Shown: one piece after another, positions 44,129-53,304 of the stretch
Layout: the number at the start of each line of letters is the position of its first letter
Numbering within the stretch: the stretch's first letter is position 1
Source of the DNA: Bacteroidota bacterium
GTDB taxonomy: Bacteria; Bacteroidota; Bacteroidia; Chitinophagales; Chitinophagaceae
Assembly (NCBI GenBank): GCA_023391015.1
Contig: JAEWBT010000136.1
Coordinates: 1-64,000 of the forward strand
Length of the DNA stretch: 64,000 bases
Direction: 5' to 3'
Notes under the pieces: model-generated
What the model was told of the DNA's origin: nothing
What the model saw: only the letters and a program-made list of their open reading frames with translations
Database searches by the model: none
Made by a program: the position numbers and the translations under genes

Positions 44129-44167
44129 GAAAATACCGGAAAATCATCTTGATTTTCCGGTATTTTA
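44129..44167. terminator. Bidirectional terminator built on ACCGGAAAATCA
   Basis: aaaataccggaaaatca pairs perfectly with tgattttccggtatttt around tct. It lies at the 3' end of kup. Confidence 0.9.
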
Positions 44168-44184
44168 GAGGGTGTTTTACCCGT

Positions 44185-46152
44185 TTAAGAAATCCGCCGC
44201 AGCTTGTATTCCTTGGAAGGCGAAACCATAATAGGGTATTTCTCCAGCGTAACGTCCGAAGCATCCAACCCAAAACTGCGCTCCTCGGAAAGGCTGTATT
44301 TCTTGAGCAGGAAATAACCGCGCATAATCATGCGGTCCAGAAGTGGCAGGGCATTGTCGCGGGAAAGGATTTTTTCGATTACAATAAACCGGAAATCACC
44401 CGCCACATTATTGTTTCGCAGCGATTCGTAGCGGCTCGTTACGTTTACTTCTTTATTCTGCACCATTTCTTCCACCACTTTCCGGAACATACTTTGCACC
44501 CGGTGCTCCACGCGAAAGCCCAGCCGGAGCTCCACCCGGATGATTTCATTCGGGATAATAGTGGTTACAGAATACTCCATCGTGTAGGGATCATCCAGTA
44601 CATGGACGTGGACAAACCAGTAAATATCGGCGCGTTTGGGCTTGCGGTACAGAATGGAGAAAATAACCTTGTGTTCGATCTCGCGCGGGTTGTCGGCGCT
44701 TGTCAGGTACACCAGGTGGGTGGCATATTTGGGGATCGAGCGGTCGTTGCTCACCTCCTGAATAATGGATACATAGTCTTCCAGCCGCACAAACTCCACA
44801 AAACGGTTTTTGATTTTCCGGCTTTTAAACCACGTGTACATCACTAAAAACAACAAACCCGCAATCATCATCGTAACATAGCCACCGTGGGGAAATTTGA
44901 CGAGGTTGGCTACCAGAAAACCGGTTTCAATCGTCAGGTATAAGGCCAGATACCCCACCACATACACCATCCCGGCGCGACGGGTGAACAGGTAATTGGC
45001 AAACAGCAGCGATGTCATGATAAACGTAGTCACAATCGCCAGTCCGTAGGCCGCATCCATGTTGCTGGATTTCCGGAAATACAGCGTTACGCCCACGCAA
45101 CCCAGGTATAAAAGCAGGTTGATGCCCGGGATAAAAATCTGCCCACGCTCCACGGTCGGGTAGTTAATCTTCATCCGGGGCCACAGGTTGAGCTTAATGG
45201 CCTCGGAGATGAGCGTGAAAGAGCCGGTAATCATCGCCTGCGAGGCAATGATAGCCGCCATCGTGGCCAGCGCTACCCCGAAAGGCAAAAAGCCGGGGCT
45301 CATCAACATGTAGAAAGGATTGTTGGTAGCAGCGCTCCAGGCAACGCCCGGATGGCTTTCGCCCCAGTGCAGCAGGGAAGCGCCCTGCCCCAGATAGTTT
45401 AGAACAATGGTGGTTTTGACAAAAATCCAGGATACCCGGATGTTGGCCCGTCCGGCGTGGCCAAGGTCGGAGTACAGCGCCTCGGCCCCGGTGGTGCACA
45501 AAAACACAGCGCCCAGCAGCCAGAAGCCGCCGGGATACAAGGTCAGAAAATGAATGGCATAATAGGGATTAAAGGCTTTCAGGATGGTCCAATCATCGGA
45601 AAGATGGAGTATGCCCAGCGTGGCCAGCATCAGAAACCAGGCCGTCATGATGGGGCCAAAAGCCTTGCCAATAGAGGCAGTGCCAAACTGCTGCGACAAA
45701 AACAGCATAGAGATAATGCCCAGCGCCAAAAACAGAATCGATTGCTCGTTGATGACGTGACTGAGCTGCGGAATGTTTTGAAGCCCTTCCAGCGCCGAAA
45801 CCACCGAGATGGGCGGCGTAATCATGCCATCGGCCAGAATGCAGGCCCCGCCAATCATGGCCGGATACACCACCCAGCGCTTATGCCGGCGCACGAGCGC
45901 AAAAAGCGAGAAAATGCCGCCCTCCCCACGGTTGTCGGCCTTAAGGGTAAGCACTACATATTTAATGGTGGTTTGCAGCGTCAGCGTCCAGATAATGCAC
46001 GACAATGAGCCGATAATCAGCTCCGGGGTAACCGCCCGGTTGTTGCAGATGGCATTAAAAACGTAGAGGGGTGAGGTGCCGATATCGCCGAAGACGATAC
46101 CCAGCGCAATCAGCATACCGGCGGCGGTAGCTTTATTTAAAGGCTTTCCCAC
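44185..46152 (-). CDS. kup: KUP-family potassium uptake protein
   Basis: A 655-residue inner-membrane K+/H+ symporter with about 12 helices and a cytoplasmic C-terminal domain. The first helix carries the KUP signature GIVFGDIGTSPLYVF; further conserved stretches are ADNRGEGGIFSLFALVRR, GACILADGMITPPISVVSAL and GAEALYSDLGHAG. The C-terminal region (about 460-655) is soluble. Length is normal for the family. A minus-strand -7 box at 46192-46185 lies about 32 bases upstream of the start. No partner gene. Confidence 0.95.
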   Translation of the reverse strand: MGKPLNKATAAGMLIALGIVFGDIGTSPLYVFNAICNNRAVTPELIIGSLSCIIWTLTLQTTIKYVVLTLKADNRGEGGIFSLFALVRRHKRWVVYPAMIGGACILADGMITPPISVVSALEGLQNIPQLSHVINEQSILFLALGIISMLFLSQQFGTASIGKAFGPIMTAWFLMLATLGILHLSDDWTILKAFNPYYAIHFLTLYPGGFWLLGAVFLCTTGAEALYSDLGHAGRANIRVSWIFVKTTIVLNYLGQGASLLHWGESHPGVAWSAATNNPFYMLMSPGFLPFGVALATMAAIIASQAMITGSFTLISEAIKLNLWPRMKINYPTVERGQIFIPGINLLLYLGCVGVTLYFRKSSNMDAAYGLAIVTTFIMTSLLFANYLFTRRAGMVYVVGYLALYLTIETGFLVANLVKFPHGGYVTMMIAGLLFLVMYTWFKSRKIKNRFVEFVRLEDYVSIIQEVSNDRSIPKYATHLVYLTSADNPREIEHKVIFSILYRKPKRADIYWFVHVHVLDDPYTMEYSVTTIIPNEIIRVELRLGFRVEHRVQSMFRKVVEEMVQNKEVNVTSRYESLRNNNVAGDFRFIVIEKILSRDNALPLLDRMIMRGYFLLKKYSLSEERSFGLDASDVTLEKYPIMVSPSKEYKLRRIS

Positions 46153-46184
46153 GGGAAGACGTCGGGGTTTTTAAAAAAAGTGGA

Positions 46185-46192
46185 CAAAAGTA
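46185..46192 (-). promoter_or_regulatory. Candidate -7 box of kup
   Basis: TACTTTTG on the minus strand, perfect match. Confidence 0.4.
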
Positions 46193-46440
46193 GGGGGCAT
46201 TGCAGGTTCAAATAACAACTGGCGCAAAAGCAAGCCCGATTTCTTTTCAGATAACCTTTTTTAAATACCGGACCATGAATCTGTTTTTCCAGAAAAAGAA
46301 CATCATCTTTGCACCCCGGAAAAAACGCCCGCATAGCGACGCTGACGTGTTGAAACGGCTTTTCCGGAACCGGAAGCCTGGGTTTCCGGAAGCGCGCCTG
46401 GCTCTTTTTCTGCTTCACCGATTTATTTCTTTTTCTTATA

Positions 46441-48510
46441 ATGACCTTTCTCAAGTCATCCGGAAAACGCCTGAGTTGGGCCGTGCCGGTTTTGCTGCTG
46501 GCCGCCTGCGGCACAAACACCGATTCTAAAACCGCTTCCGGCAATGCCGCACCGCCCGATATCCTGGTGCAAAATCTGGACACCACCATACGCCCCGGCG
46601 ACGACTTTTTCCAATACGCCAACGGCGGCTGGATTAAAAAAACACCCATTCCCGGCGACGAAACCAACTACGGCATTGCCCAGCTGGTGATGGATGACCT
46701 CTACGCCCGCAAAAAGGCCATCAACGAAGATGCCCTGAAGGCCGAAGACCCTACCGATATCAAACGCAAGATTGCCGATTTCTACCGCAGTGCCAACGAC
46801 ACGGTAGCGATTGAAAAAGGCGGCATTGAGCCCATGCGGCCCATGCTGAATAAAATTTATGCGGCTGCTACGCCCGCCGATGTGATGGCGGTGGCTGCTC
46901 AGCTTCACCAGATGGGCGTGGGCGTTTTATTTGGCGAAGGTGCCGGACAAGATGCGATGGCCAGCGACCGCATGGCCTACTACCTGATGCAGGGCGGCCT
47001 TGGGATGCCCAACCGCGATTATTATCTGAAGACCGACGCCCGCACCGTGGGCATCCGCAACGCCTACGAAAAGTATATCGCGCAAATGCTGCGCGCCATT
47101 GGCGGTCCGGATAGCGCCGGTGCAGACGCGAAAGCCAAGGCCATTCTGGCGCTGGAAACCAAGCTGGCTAAGGCGTCCCGCTCGGTAGAAGCGCTGCGTG
47201 ACCCGTATGCCAATTACAATAAAATGGCGCTTTCAGGCTTGCAGAAAACCTCCCCGCGCATTGACTGGAAGGGCACCATTTCCGGAATTGGCGCGCCGGG
47301 TGTGGATACCGTGATCGTAGGGCAGCCGGAGTTTTACAAAGCGCTGGATGGCATTGTGAATACCGAAAGCATCGGCACGCTGAAAGATTACATGGCCTTC
47401 CACACAGTAAGCGATTTTGCGCCTTACCTGAGCAGCAATCTGGGCGACGCCCGTTTTGATTTTTATGGCAAAGCCATTCGCGGTGCCGAGGCACAGCGCC
47501 CGCGCTGGAAGCGCGTGCTGGACGCACAGGAAGACGCCATGGGCGAAGCCGTAGGCCAGCTTTTTGCCGCCGAATATTTTGACGAAACCGCCAAGAAGCG
47601 CTACAGCGATATGGTGGAGAAAGTGCGCGATGCCTATAAAATCCGCATTCAAAAGCTGGACTGGATGACGCCGGAGACCAAGGAGAAAGCCCTGGACAAG
47701 CTGGCGCGGATGACCAAGAAAGTAGGGTATCCCGATAAGTGGAAAGATTTCTCGGCGATGCAGATTGGCAAAAAGTCTTACGCCGAAAACATGATGGCCG
47801 CCCATCAGTGGTGGAATACTTATTCGCTTTCGAAGCTGGGCAAGCCGGTGGACCGCAGCGAGTGGGACATGACCCCACAGACCTACAACGCCTATTACAA
47901 TCCATCCAACAACGAGATTGTGCTGCCCGCCGGCATCTTCACCGTTCCCGGTCGCCGCGATGCGGAGCTGGACGACGCGCTGGTGTATGGCTATGCCGCC
48001 GCTTCCACCATTGGCCATGAAATCACCCACGGCTTTGACGACGAAGGGCGGCAGTTTGATGCCGACGGCAACCTCAAAAACTGGTGGACGAAGAAGGATG
48101 AAGAAGAGTTTACCAAGCGTGCCAACGTGCTGGTGCAGCAGTTCAACAATATCGTGGCGCTGGACTCCACCCGCATCAATGGCCGCATGACCTTGGGCGA
48201 AAACCTGGCCGACCTCGGCGGGCTGCTCCTTGGTGCTGACGCGTTTAAAACCACCGAAGCCTACAAATCCAACAAGCCCATCAACGGCCTGATGCCGATG
48301 CAGCGCTTTTTCCTCGGCTATGCGCTGGGCTGGCTGTATCAGATCCGCGACGCGGAACTGGCCAACCGGCTGATTACCGACGTACACAGCCCGGCGAAGT
48401 GGCGCGTGAACGGTCCGCTGCCGAACGTTCCGGAATTTTACAATGCTTTCAACGTGCAGCCCGGTCAGAAAATGTATTTGCCGGATAGCGCGCGGGTGAA
48501 GCTGTGGTAA
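46441..48510 (+). CDS. M13 family metallopeptidase lipoprotein (neprilysin/PepO-like)
   Basis: A 689-residue zinc endopeptidase. The N-terminus SWAVPVLLLAACGTNTDSK is a lipoprotein signal. The helical M13_N domain (PGDDFFQYANGGWIKKTPIP onward) is followed by the catalytic domain with HEITHGFDDEGRQFD near residue 527 (H-E-x-x-H) and ENLADLGG near residue 586 supplying the third zinc ligand. The ending WRVNGPLPNVPEFYNAFNV is typical, with the Arg that closes the active site. It degrades small peptides in the periplasm or at the surface. A terminator follows. Confidence 0.94.
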   Translation: MTFLKSSGKRLSWAVPVLLLAACGTNTDSKTASGNAAPPDILVQNLDTTIRPGDDFFQYANGGWIKKTPIPGDETNYGIAQLVMDDLYARKKAINEDALKAEDPTDIKRKIADFYRSANDTVAIEKGGIEPMRPMLNKIYAAATPADVMAVAAQLHQMGVGVLFGEGAGQDAMASDRMAYYLMQGGLGMPNRDYYLKTDARTVGIRNAYEKYIAQMLRAIGGPDSAGADAKAKAILALETKLAKASRSVEALRDPYANYNKMALSGLQKTSPRIDWKGTISGIGAPGVDTVIVGQPEFYKALDGIVNTESIGTLKDYMAFHTVSDFAPYLSSNLGDARFDFYGKAIRGAEAQRPRWKRVLDAQEDAMGEAVGQLFAAEYFDETAKKRYSDMVEKVRDAYKIRIQKLDWMTPETKEKALDKLARMTKKVGYPDKWKDFSAMQIGKKSYAENMMAAHQWWNTYSLSKLGKPVDRSEWDMTPQTYNAYYNPSNNEIVLPAGIFTVPGRRDAELDDALVYGYAAASTIGHEITHGFDDEGRQFDADGNLKNWWTKKDEEEFTKRANVLVQQFNNIVALDSTRINGRMTLGENLADLGGLLLGADAFKTTEAYKSNKPINGLMPMQRFFLGYALGWLYQIRDAELANRLITDVHSPAKWRVNGPLPNVPEFYNAFNVQPGQKMYLPDSARVKLW

Positions 48511-48531
48511 GATTTGATTTTTAGAGTGATT

Positions 48532-48561
48532 AAAAACCGACTGCGAGAGTGGTCGGTTTTT
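48532..48561 (+). terminator. Terminator of the M13 peptidase gene
   Basis: aaaaaccgac pairs with gtcggttttt around tgcgagagtg. Confidence 0.8.
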
Positions 48562-48606
48562 GTTTCATGGTGATATGTCTGTTTGAGAAACAGCGTCTGG
48601 GCTTTA

Positions 48607-48645
48607 TTTTTCCGGAAAAATGACGTTGTTTTCCGGAAAAATAAA
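48607..48645. repeat. TTTTCCGGAAAA doublet, 21-bp spacing
   Basis: Copies start at 48610 and 48631, with flanking agreement (tgacgttg/taaagctt less alike). It follows the terminator of the M13 peptidase gene. Confidence 0.85.
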
Positions 48646-48746
48646 GCTTTCCCAAGCATAACTTCCGTGGAAGCCAAGCTACTTCCGGTATATCCTGGAA
48701 AATTCCCCGAAGTCAGAAGCCTTGCGAAAACTTAAAGCCCAGTACG

Positions 48747-49670
48747 ATGCCTCAGCTCATCATTGAAGCCCGCAGTGCCTCCCTCAGCACCGGATTAACA
48801 GTGCGCCGAATCCTTCCCTTTCGCCTGCGTAGAATGGTAGGTCCTTTCATCTTTATGGACCATGCCGGCCCGGTGGATCTACAACTGCCAGCCCTGACGG
48901 ATATAGATGTGTTGCCGCATCCGCACATTGGCCTCTCTACGGTCAGCTATTTGTTTGGCGGACAGGTAACGCACCGCGACAGCCTTGGCGTAGAGCAGAT
49001 CATTCGTCCGGGGGAAGTAAACTGGATGACCGCTGGCAGTGGCATTGCCCATTCTGAGCGGTTTGAAGAGCCGGATGCGCTGGCTGGCGGCGCTCTGGAA
49101 ATGATTCAGACTTGGGTGGCGTTGCCCGAAAAAGCTGAGGAAGCCGCGCCGGAGTTTCATAATTATCAACCCGAAGCATTACCCATCTTCACGGATAGCG
49201 GCGTCTGGATGCGCTTGATTGCGGGGAATGCTTATGGCCTGCGAAACGATGTTAAGACTCACTCGCCGCTCTTTTACCTGCACGTGCAGTTAGACGCCGG
49301 CACGAAGCTGACTTTACCCCGAGAATATTCTGAACGGGCTGTTTATCTTGTAAAAGGTAGCCTGGAGGTTGCCGGCATAGCCTACAGCCCCGGGCAGATG
49401 CTGGTATTTGGCCCCAAAGAGGAACCAACCATTATGGCCAGGCAGGCTGCTACGCTCATGCTGCTGGGCGGTGAACCGCTGGGCGAGCGGTTCATCTGGT
49501 GGAACTTTGTTTCTTCCCGTAAAGAGCGCATTGAACAGGCCAAGGCGGACTGGAAAGCCGGCAGGATTGTGCTGCCGCCCAACGACAACAAGGAGTTTAT
49601 TCCGCTTCCGGAGACGAAATCGGGGCCGGTGAGCAGCAACACGGCTCCGCCACCAGAGCCGCTTTCCTGA
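48747..49670 (+). CDS. Pirin family protein
   Basis: A 307-residue double-cupin protein. The N-terminal cupin has VGPFIFMDHAGPVDLQLP, DVLPHPHIGLSTVSYLFGG and THRDSLG, which supply the metal-binding His-x-His, His and Glu (the last in SERFEEPDALAGG region). The C-terminal cupin includes YSERAVYLVKGSLEVAG and PGQMLVFGPKEEP. Bacterial pirins act as quercetin dioxygenases or metabolic regulators; the role here is not evident. Length is typical. Confidence 0.92.
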   Translation: MPQLIIEARSASLSTGLTVRRILPFRLRRMVGPFIFMDHAGPVDLQLPALTDIDVLPHPHIGLSTVSYLFGGQVTHRDSLGVEQIIRPGEVNWMTAGSGIAHSERFEEPDALAGGALEMIQTWVALPEKAEEAAPEFHNYQPEALPIFTDSGVWMRLIAGNAYGLRNDVKTHSPLFYLHVQLDAGTKLTLPREYSERAVYLVKGSLEVAGIAYSPGQMLVFGPKEEPTIMARQAATLMLLGGEPLGERFIWWNFVSSRKERIEQAKADWKAGRIVLPPNDNKEFIPLPETKSGPVSSNTAPPPEPLS

Positions 49671-49836
49671 AGCGATGCCTTTCTCCAGCGCTAACTTTTT
49701 GATTCATGACGATGTGTTGTGTTTTAGCGTGTGGGCCTACCATAGCTTGGGGAGGTTTTTTTTATAATAGACGTAGGTCTTGCAGCACATTCATCCTGAG
49801 ACAAAATTTATGCGACTGCCTTTCTCCATTACGGTA

Positions 49837-50328
49837 TCAGCGCAGTTCCGACAGTAAATCTTCCAGGTCCAGCGCAATGGTATACATTTCCAAAGACCCA
49901 TCCGCTTTGTACGGCCACTGTTCTTGAGGCCGGTCCCAATAAAGCTCCACACCGTTTCCGTCCGGGTCGTTCAGGTATAAAGCTTCCGAAACTCCGTGGT
50001 CAGATGCGCCGGTAAGCGGATAACCTGCCCCGCGAAGCCGCTCAAAAATAATAGCGAGGTCTTTGCGCATGGGGTAGAGGATAGCAGTATGGTACAGACC
50101 AACGCCCTGAACCGGTGCCGGAGGCATTCCTTTGCTGTGCCAGGTGTTCAGCCCGATATGGTGATGGTATCCGCCAGCGGAAAGAAAAGCCGCCTGACTG
50201 CCATACAGCGTGGTAACTTCAAAACCCAGCAAATCGCGGTAGAAGGCAAGCGCCCGCTGCAAATCAGAAACTTTGAGGTGAACGTGCCCGATGCGGGTTT
50301 GCGGAGGAACGCTGTATTCGTTATTCAT
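49837..50328 (-). CDS. VOC superfamily dioxygenase-like protein (CatE type)
   Basis: A 163-residue vicinal-oxygen-chelate fold protein. The N-terminal half RIGHVHLKVSDLQRALAFYR has the first metal histidine; GLYHTAILYPMRKDLAIIF and LYLNDPDGNGVELYWDRP supply the others, with the final glutamate in GVELY. The wording matches the group annotated as catechol-2,3-dioxygenase-like CatE proteins, but one short VOC unit gives no sure substrate. The gene stands alone, convergent with pirin. Confidence 0.85.
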   Translation of the reverse strand: MNNEYSVPPQTRIGHVHLKVSDLQRALAFYRDLLGFEVTTLYGSQAAFLSAGGYHHHIGLNTWHSKGMPPAPVQGVGLYHTAILYPMRKDLAIIFERLRGAGYPLTGASDHGVSEALYLNDPDGNGVELYWDRPQEQWPYKADGSLEMYTIALDLEDLLSELR

Positions 50329-50503
50329 AAGATGTATAAAAGTACCGTTTTTTTCCGGAAATACGGCCCATTTTACGGTATCGGGGAAAGGTTGGGGTAG
50401 GGGCTGGCTTCGAAAGGAAGAAAATGCTTCTAAATGGAATAAAGCTGGATGATGGGCGTAAAGAGTTTTGGAAAAGAAGCAGGCGCGATGGCCGCAGCAG
50501 GCA

Positions 50504-51406
50504 TCACAATGCCCAATCCCAAACGACGACGGTGCCCAGCTTGAGCTTCAAAAGCTTTGTTGCCTTTACGATTCCTTGTGTATCCACCAACTCAAAGGTT
50601 ACTTCGCCGGCTTTCATGCCTTTGATATGGTAGGCTCCTTCTAGATCCACCACCGATTTTTTGGCAGGGGCGTCTGCACGGCGCACGGTGTAGCCTACCA
50701 GCGGCTCCAGATAGTTTTTTGCAGTGCCTTCCAGTACCGTGTAGCGGTGGCTAGTGTTTCCTCCCAGTTGGTATTGCTGGATGAGTTGGCGGTCAAATGC
50801 TGGATTGGTGTACCGGAACTCTGCGTGCAGGGTGTTTACGATTTCTTCTAACTGCAATTTTAAGGCTTTGTCTTCTATGGCCAGCGTTGCCCGCTTCGCT
50901 TCCAGGTCTTTGATGGCTGCTACGGGTTTTGCTTCTAAATGGCTGGCTGTTTGGATGCGCTCGTCTATCTCTGTGATGACTTCATCGGTAATACCTTGTG
51001 TGGTGAGGTTGCTTTTATGGGCATCCAGCATATTGCGAATGGATTTTGCCAGATCCAGGGCGGCAGAACCGCTGATGGCGAAAAAATCTGTTACCTGATG
51101 GTTGGCCAGTTGGGCTTCGTTGGTGAGGCCCAGGCGCCGCAGCCTGACGAGACAGCGCTGCCCCCAGCGCGTTACGATTTCTGCCATTGCCTTCATGGCT
51201 GCTTTCTTGGCTGCTGCGTTGTTGTTTTCTTCTAAAGTTTCTATTTCTACTGCCTTGGCTTCCCAGGCATCTGAGGCTGCAATAAAAGTGTTTATATCTG
51301 CTTTTACATCGGCTTGTGTGTCGATGATTGCTTTATTGGCTGGCTCTTCGAAGAAAGCAATCATGCGCAGACGGCGTTCGCGGCGGCGTTTAATGCGGTT
51401 GTCCAT
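50504..51406 (-). CDS. Helical protein of unknown function behind 21-bp array C
   Basis: A 300-residue soluble protein. It begins with a very basic stretch (DNRIKRRRERRLRMIAFF), continues with long charged helices likely to form coiled coil (about 25-210; for example EIETLEENNNAAAKKAAMKA) and ends in a beta-domain like a carboxypeptidase-regulatory fold (KSVVDLEGAYHIKGMKAGEV). No named family is recognised. The reading frame stays open upstream, without a stop, through part of the 21-bp array as far as a GTG at 51664, so a longer 386-residue form with heptad repeats (KVPYLHL type) at its N-terminus is possible. The base composition is slightly more AT-rich than in neighbours. Confidence 0.75.
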   Translation of the reverse strand: MDNRIKRRRERRLRMIAFFEEPANKAIIDTQADVKADINTFIAASDAWEAKAVEIETLEENNNAAAKKAAMKAMAEIVTRWGQRCLVRLRRLGLTNEAQLANHQVTDFFAISGSAALDLAKSIRNMLDAHKSNLTTQGITDEVITEIDERIQTASHLEAKPVAAIKDLEAKRATLAIEDKALKLQLEEIVNTLHAEFRYTNPAFDRQLIQQYQLGGNTSHRYTVLEGTAKNYLEPLVGYTVRRADAPAKKSVVDLEGAYHIKGMKAGEVTFELVDTQGIVKATKLLKLKLGTVVVWDWAL

Positions 51407-51462
51407 CAGAAAAGGGGGCTGTTTTGGGGTTAAATAAAGGAATTGGTTGGGCAAAAGGCTGC

Positions 51463-51714
51463 GTAGATGGGGTACTTTCGGGTGTAGATAGGGTACTTTT
51501 GAGTGTAGATGGGACGCTTTCAGGTGTAGATAGGGCACTTTCAGGTGTAGATAGGGTACTTTCAGGTGTAGATAGGGTACTTTCTGGTGTAAATAGGGTA
51601 CTTTTGAGTGTAGATGGAGTACTTTTGAGTGTAGATGGAGTACTTTTAGGTGTAGATAAGACACTTTTTACTGTAGATGGGGCACTTTTGGCTGTAGATG
51701 GCTATCTATGCATT
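51463..51714. repeat. 21-bp tandem array C, twelve units
   Basis: Twelve units of exactly 21 bp begin with GTAGAT (one GTAAAT) at 51463 and every 21 bases to 51694; the body is GGGTACTTTCAGGT or close variants, and the last unit is worn. Both strands are open: plus reads as heptads like SGVDRVL, minus as KVPYLHL. It forms the upstream region of the coiled-coil gene. Units are short, without unique spacers, so it is not a CRISPR array. Confidence 0.92.
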
Positions 51715-51906
51715 TTTAGATTGGCTTTTCCCGTTGTTGTAGCTGTGCTTCCTAAAATACTTTTTTTACTACTCTCTTACAAAGTTGCGATAGGCGTTAT
51801 CATATCGTCAAGTATGGAAATCGTTGGGAACTAAATTTATTTTGAAGTGCTTAAATGGGCGTTTTGAAAGGCCTTATTTGTTCCACACTCCGGCGCGCGG
51901 GCAGGG

Positions 51907-53175
51907 CTACGCTATCTTTTCAGCCGCCTGGCGATGCCTACCCAAGATTAACTGTAGCAGCGATTCTACATCCGCATAAAGTCCGTTTTCGCCTTCCACC
52001 ACCGGCACAAACTGAAGCGAGCATTCCGTACCATGCGCCGATTGGTATTGCCCCAGAATGCTTTTCCGGAAATTGCTTGATGGATACACCAGCGCGCTGT
52101 GCCCGCAGCCCTGGTAGAGGTTGTAGATGAGCATTTGCTTGAGGTCGTCATCAGCGGGGCGATTGGCCGGGAGGAGGCGTTTCCATTTGGTATCCAAAAC
52201 CAACAGCGCTTTTTGGGGGTTGGCTGCTTCGTACACTACGATATCGGGCGCGACCCGCTGCATGGGGCCACCTGCCGGTTGCCAGAAATCGGTGCGCACC
52301 TGCTCGCGGAGGAGGTATTTTCCGGGATATTGGTGAGCTAATTCCCGGCGCAGCAATTTCAGGATGTATTTTTCCCAAAGGACGTTGGCGTTAAACATCA
52401 GGGCGAGCACGTCGTTTTGGCCGCGGCGGATGTCGGGGTGATAGGAAAGCAAGAGTAGACGGGCAATGGCGTGGGCAGGCTGGTAGCCTTCGGTTTTGCG
52501 GCTGTAGGAAAGCTTTTGGAAAAGGCTTTCGCTAACTGGAGCGGGTGTAGTTTCCGGAAAATCGGCCAATAATGCTTTTGCATCGCCACTGATGGTCGGC
52601 GACAAGGCAATCTTTGCGATCAGCTCCAGCGTTTGCCGCAGGAGGGCGTTGTGCAGGTGGTCGCGGTTGTACACCGTGTGGCGGACGTAGAACCGCTCGG
52701 CGTGGGTGAGGTTGTGGCGGAGGTGCGCGGCGAATTGCAGACTGCCTTTCAGCGCGGAATGGTTGCCTTCGGTTTTCCGGTATTGCCGCACGAGGCCGGT
52801 TTGCATCAGGTAACGTACTTCTCCCAGAAACAAGGCCATGTAAAGCTCCAGAATGGAGTAAGGCTGGAGGCGCAGCGCGGCGGTACTGGTGGCTTCGGGA
52901 AGCAGTCCGGCGGCGCGTAGCATGGTGAGGAGAAAGGGGCGCCAGAGCGCTTCATTTCCGGAACTGTCCTTATCGGGTTTGGGCAGCACTTCCACACTAA
53001 AATTTCCGGCCTGCAACACGCCTACGTACTCATTGAACTTCACCCCGCGGTGAATCAGGCTGAAATACGGACAGCCCTCACCGTGGTAATCTTCCAGCGC
53101 CCTGCGGTGACTTTCGGTAAAGCCCTTTTCGCCCACGCGCAGCGCTTCGTGCTCAAAAACGGTGAAGTGGGTCAT
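51907..53175 (-). CDS. mcrC: McrC-family nuclease subunit of a type IV restriction system
   Basis: A 422-residue McrC protein, the nuclease partner of the McrB motor that cuts DNA with methylated cytosine. The C-terminal PD-(D/E)xK site is visible as VAPDIVVYEAANPQKALLVL with DTKWK directly after (D near 308, D-x-K near 327). The N-terminal region (FNEYVGVLQAGNFSVEVLPK) is typical of McrC. It lies 249 bases downstream of mcrB on the same strand, separated by a hairpin element, an unusually wide gap for this pair. Confidence 0.9.
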   Translation of the reverse strand: MTHFTVFEHEALRVGEKGFTESHRRALEDYHGEGCPYFSLIHRGVKFNEYVGVLQAGNFSVEVLPKPDKDSSGNEALWRPFLLTMLRAAGLLPEATSTAALRLQPYSILELYMALFLGEVRYLMQTGLVRQYRKTEGNHSALKGSLQFAAHLRHNLTHAERFYVRHTVYNRDHLHNALLRQTLELIAKIALSPTISGDAKALLADFPETTPAPVSESLFQKLSYSRKTEGYQPAHAIARLLLLSYHPDIRRGQNDVLALMFNANVLWEKYILKLLRRELAHQYPGKYLLREQVRTDFWQPAGGPMQRVAPDIVVYEAANPQKALLVLDTKWKRLLPANRPADDDLKQMLIYNLYQGCGHSALVYPSSNFRKSILGQYQSAHGTECSLQFVPVVEGENGLYADVESLLQLILGRHRQAAEKIA

Positions 53176-53204
53176 AAGTGGGTGTGTTGATTTGGATCGC
53201 TGGC

Positions 53205-53265
53205 CTCACCCCCGGCCTCCCGATTTGCATCGGGACAGGCTCTCTTCCGAAGGAGAGGGGTGACG
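53205..53265. repeat. Short palindromic stretch between mcrB and mcrC
   Basis: It holds cctcccgatttgcatcgggacagg, in which cccgat and atcggg pair, then ctctcttccgaaggagag, in which ctctcctt-like arms pair. It looks like part of a dispersed element. Confidence 0.4.
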
Positions 53266-53304
53266 GCATAAAGTAACCTTTTTGAGCCTACAAAGCGTAT
53301 AACT

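Noticed and set aside
51463..51714. A CRISPR array
   Set aside because: Units are 21 bp, directly abutting and degenerate, with no unique spacers and no cas genes.
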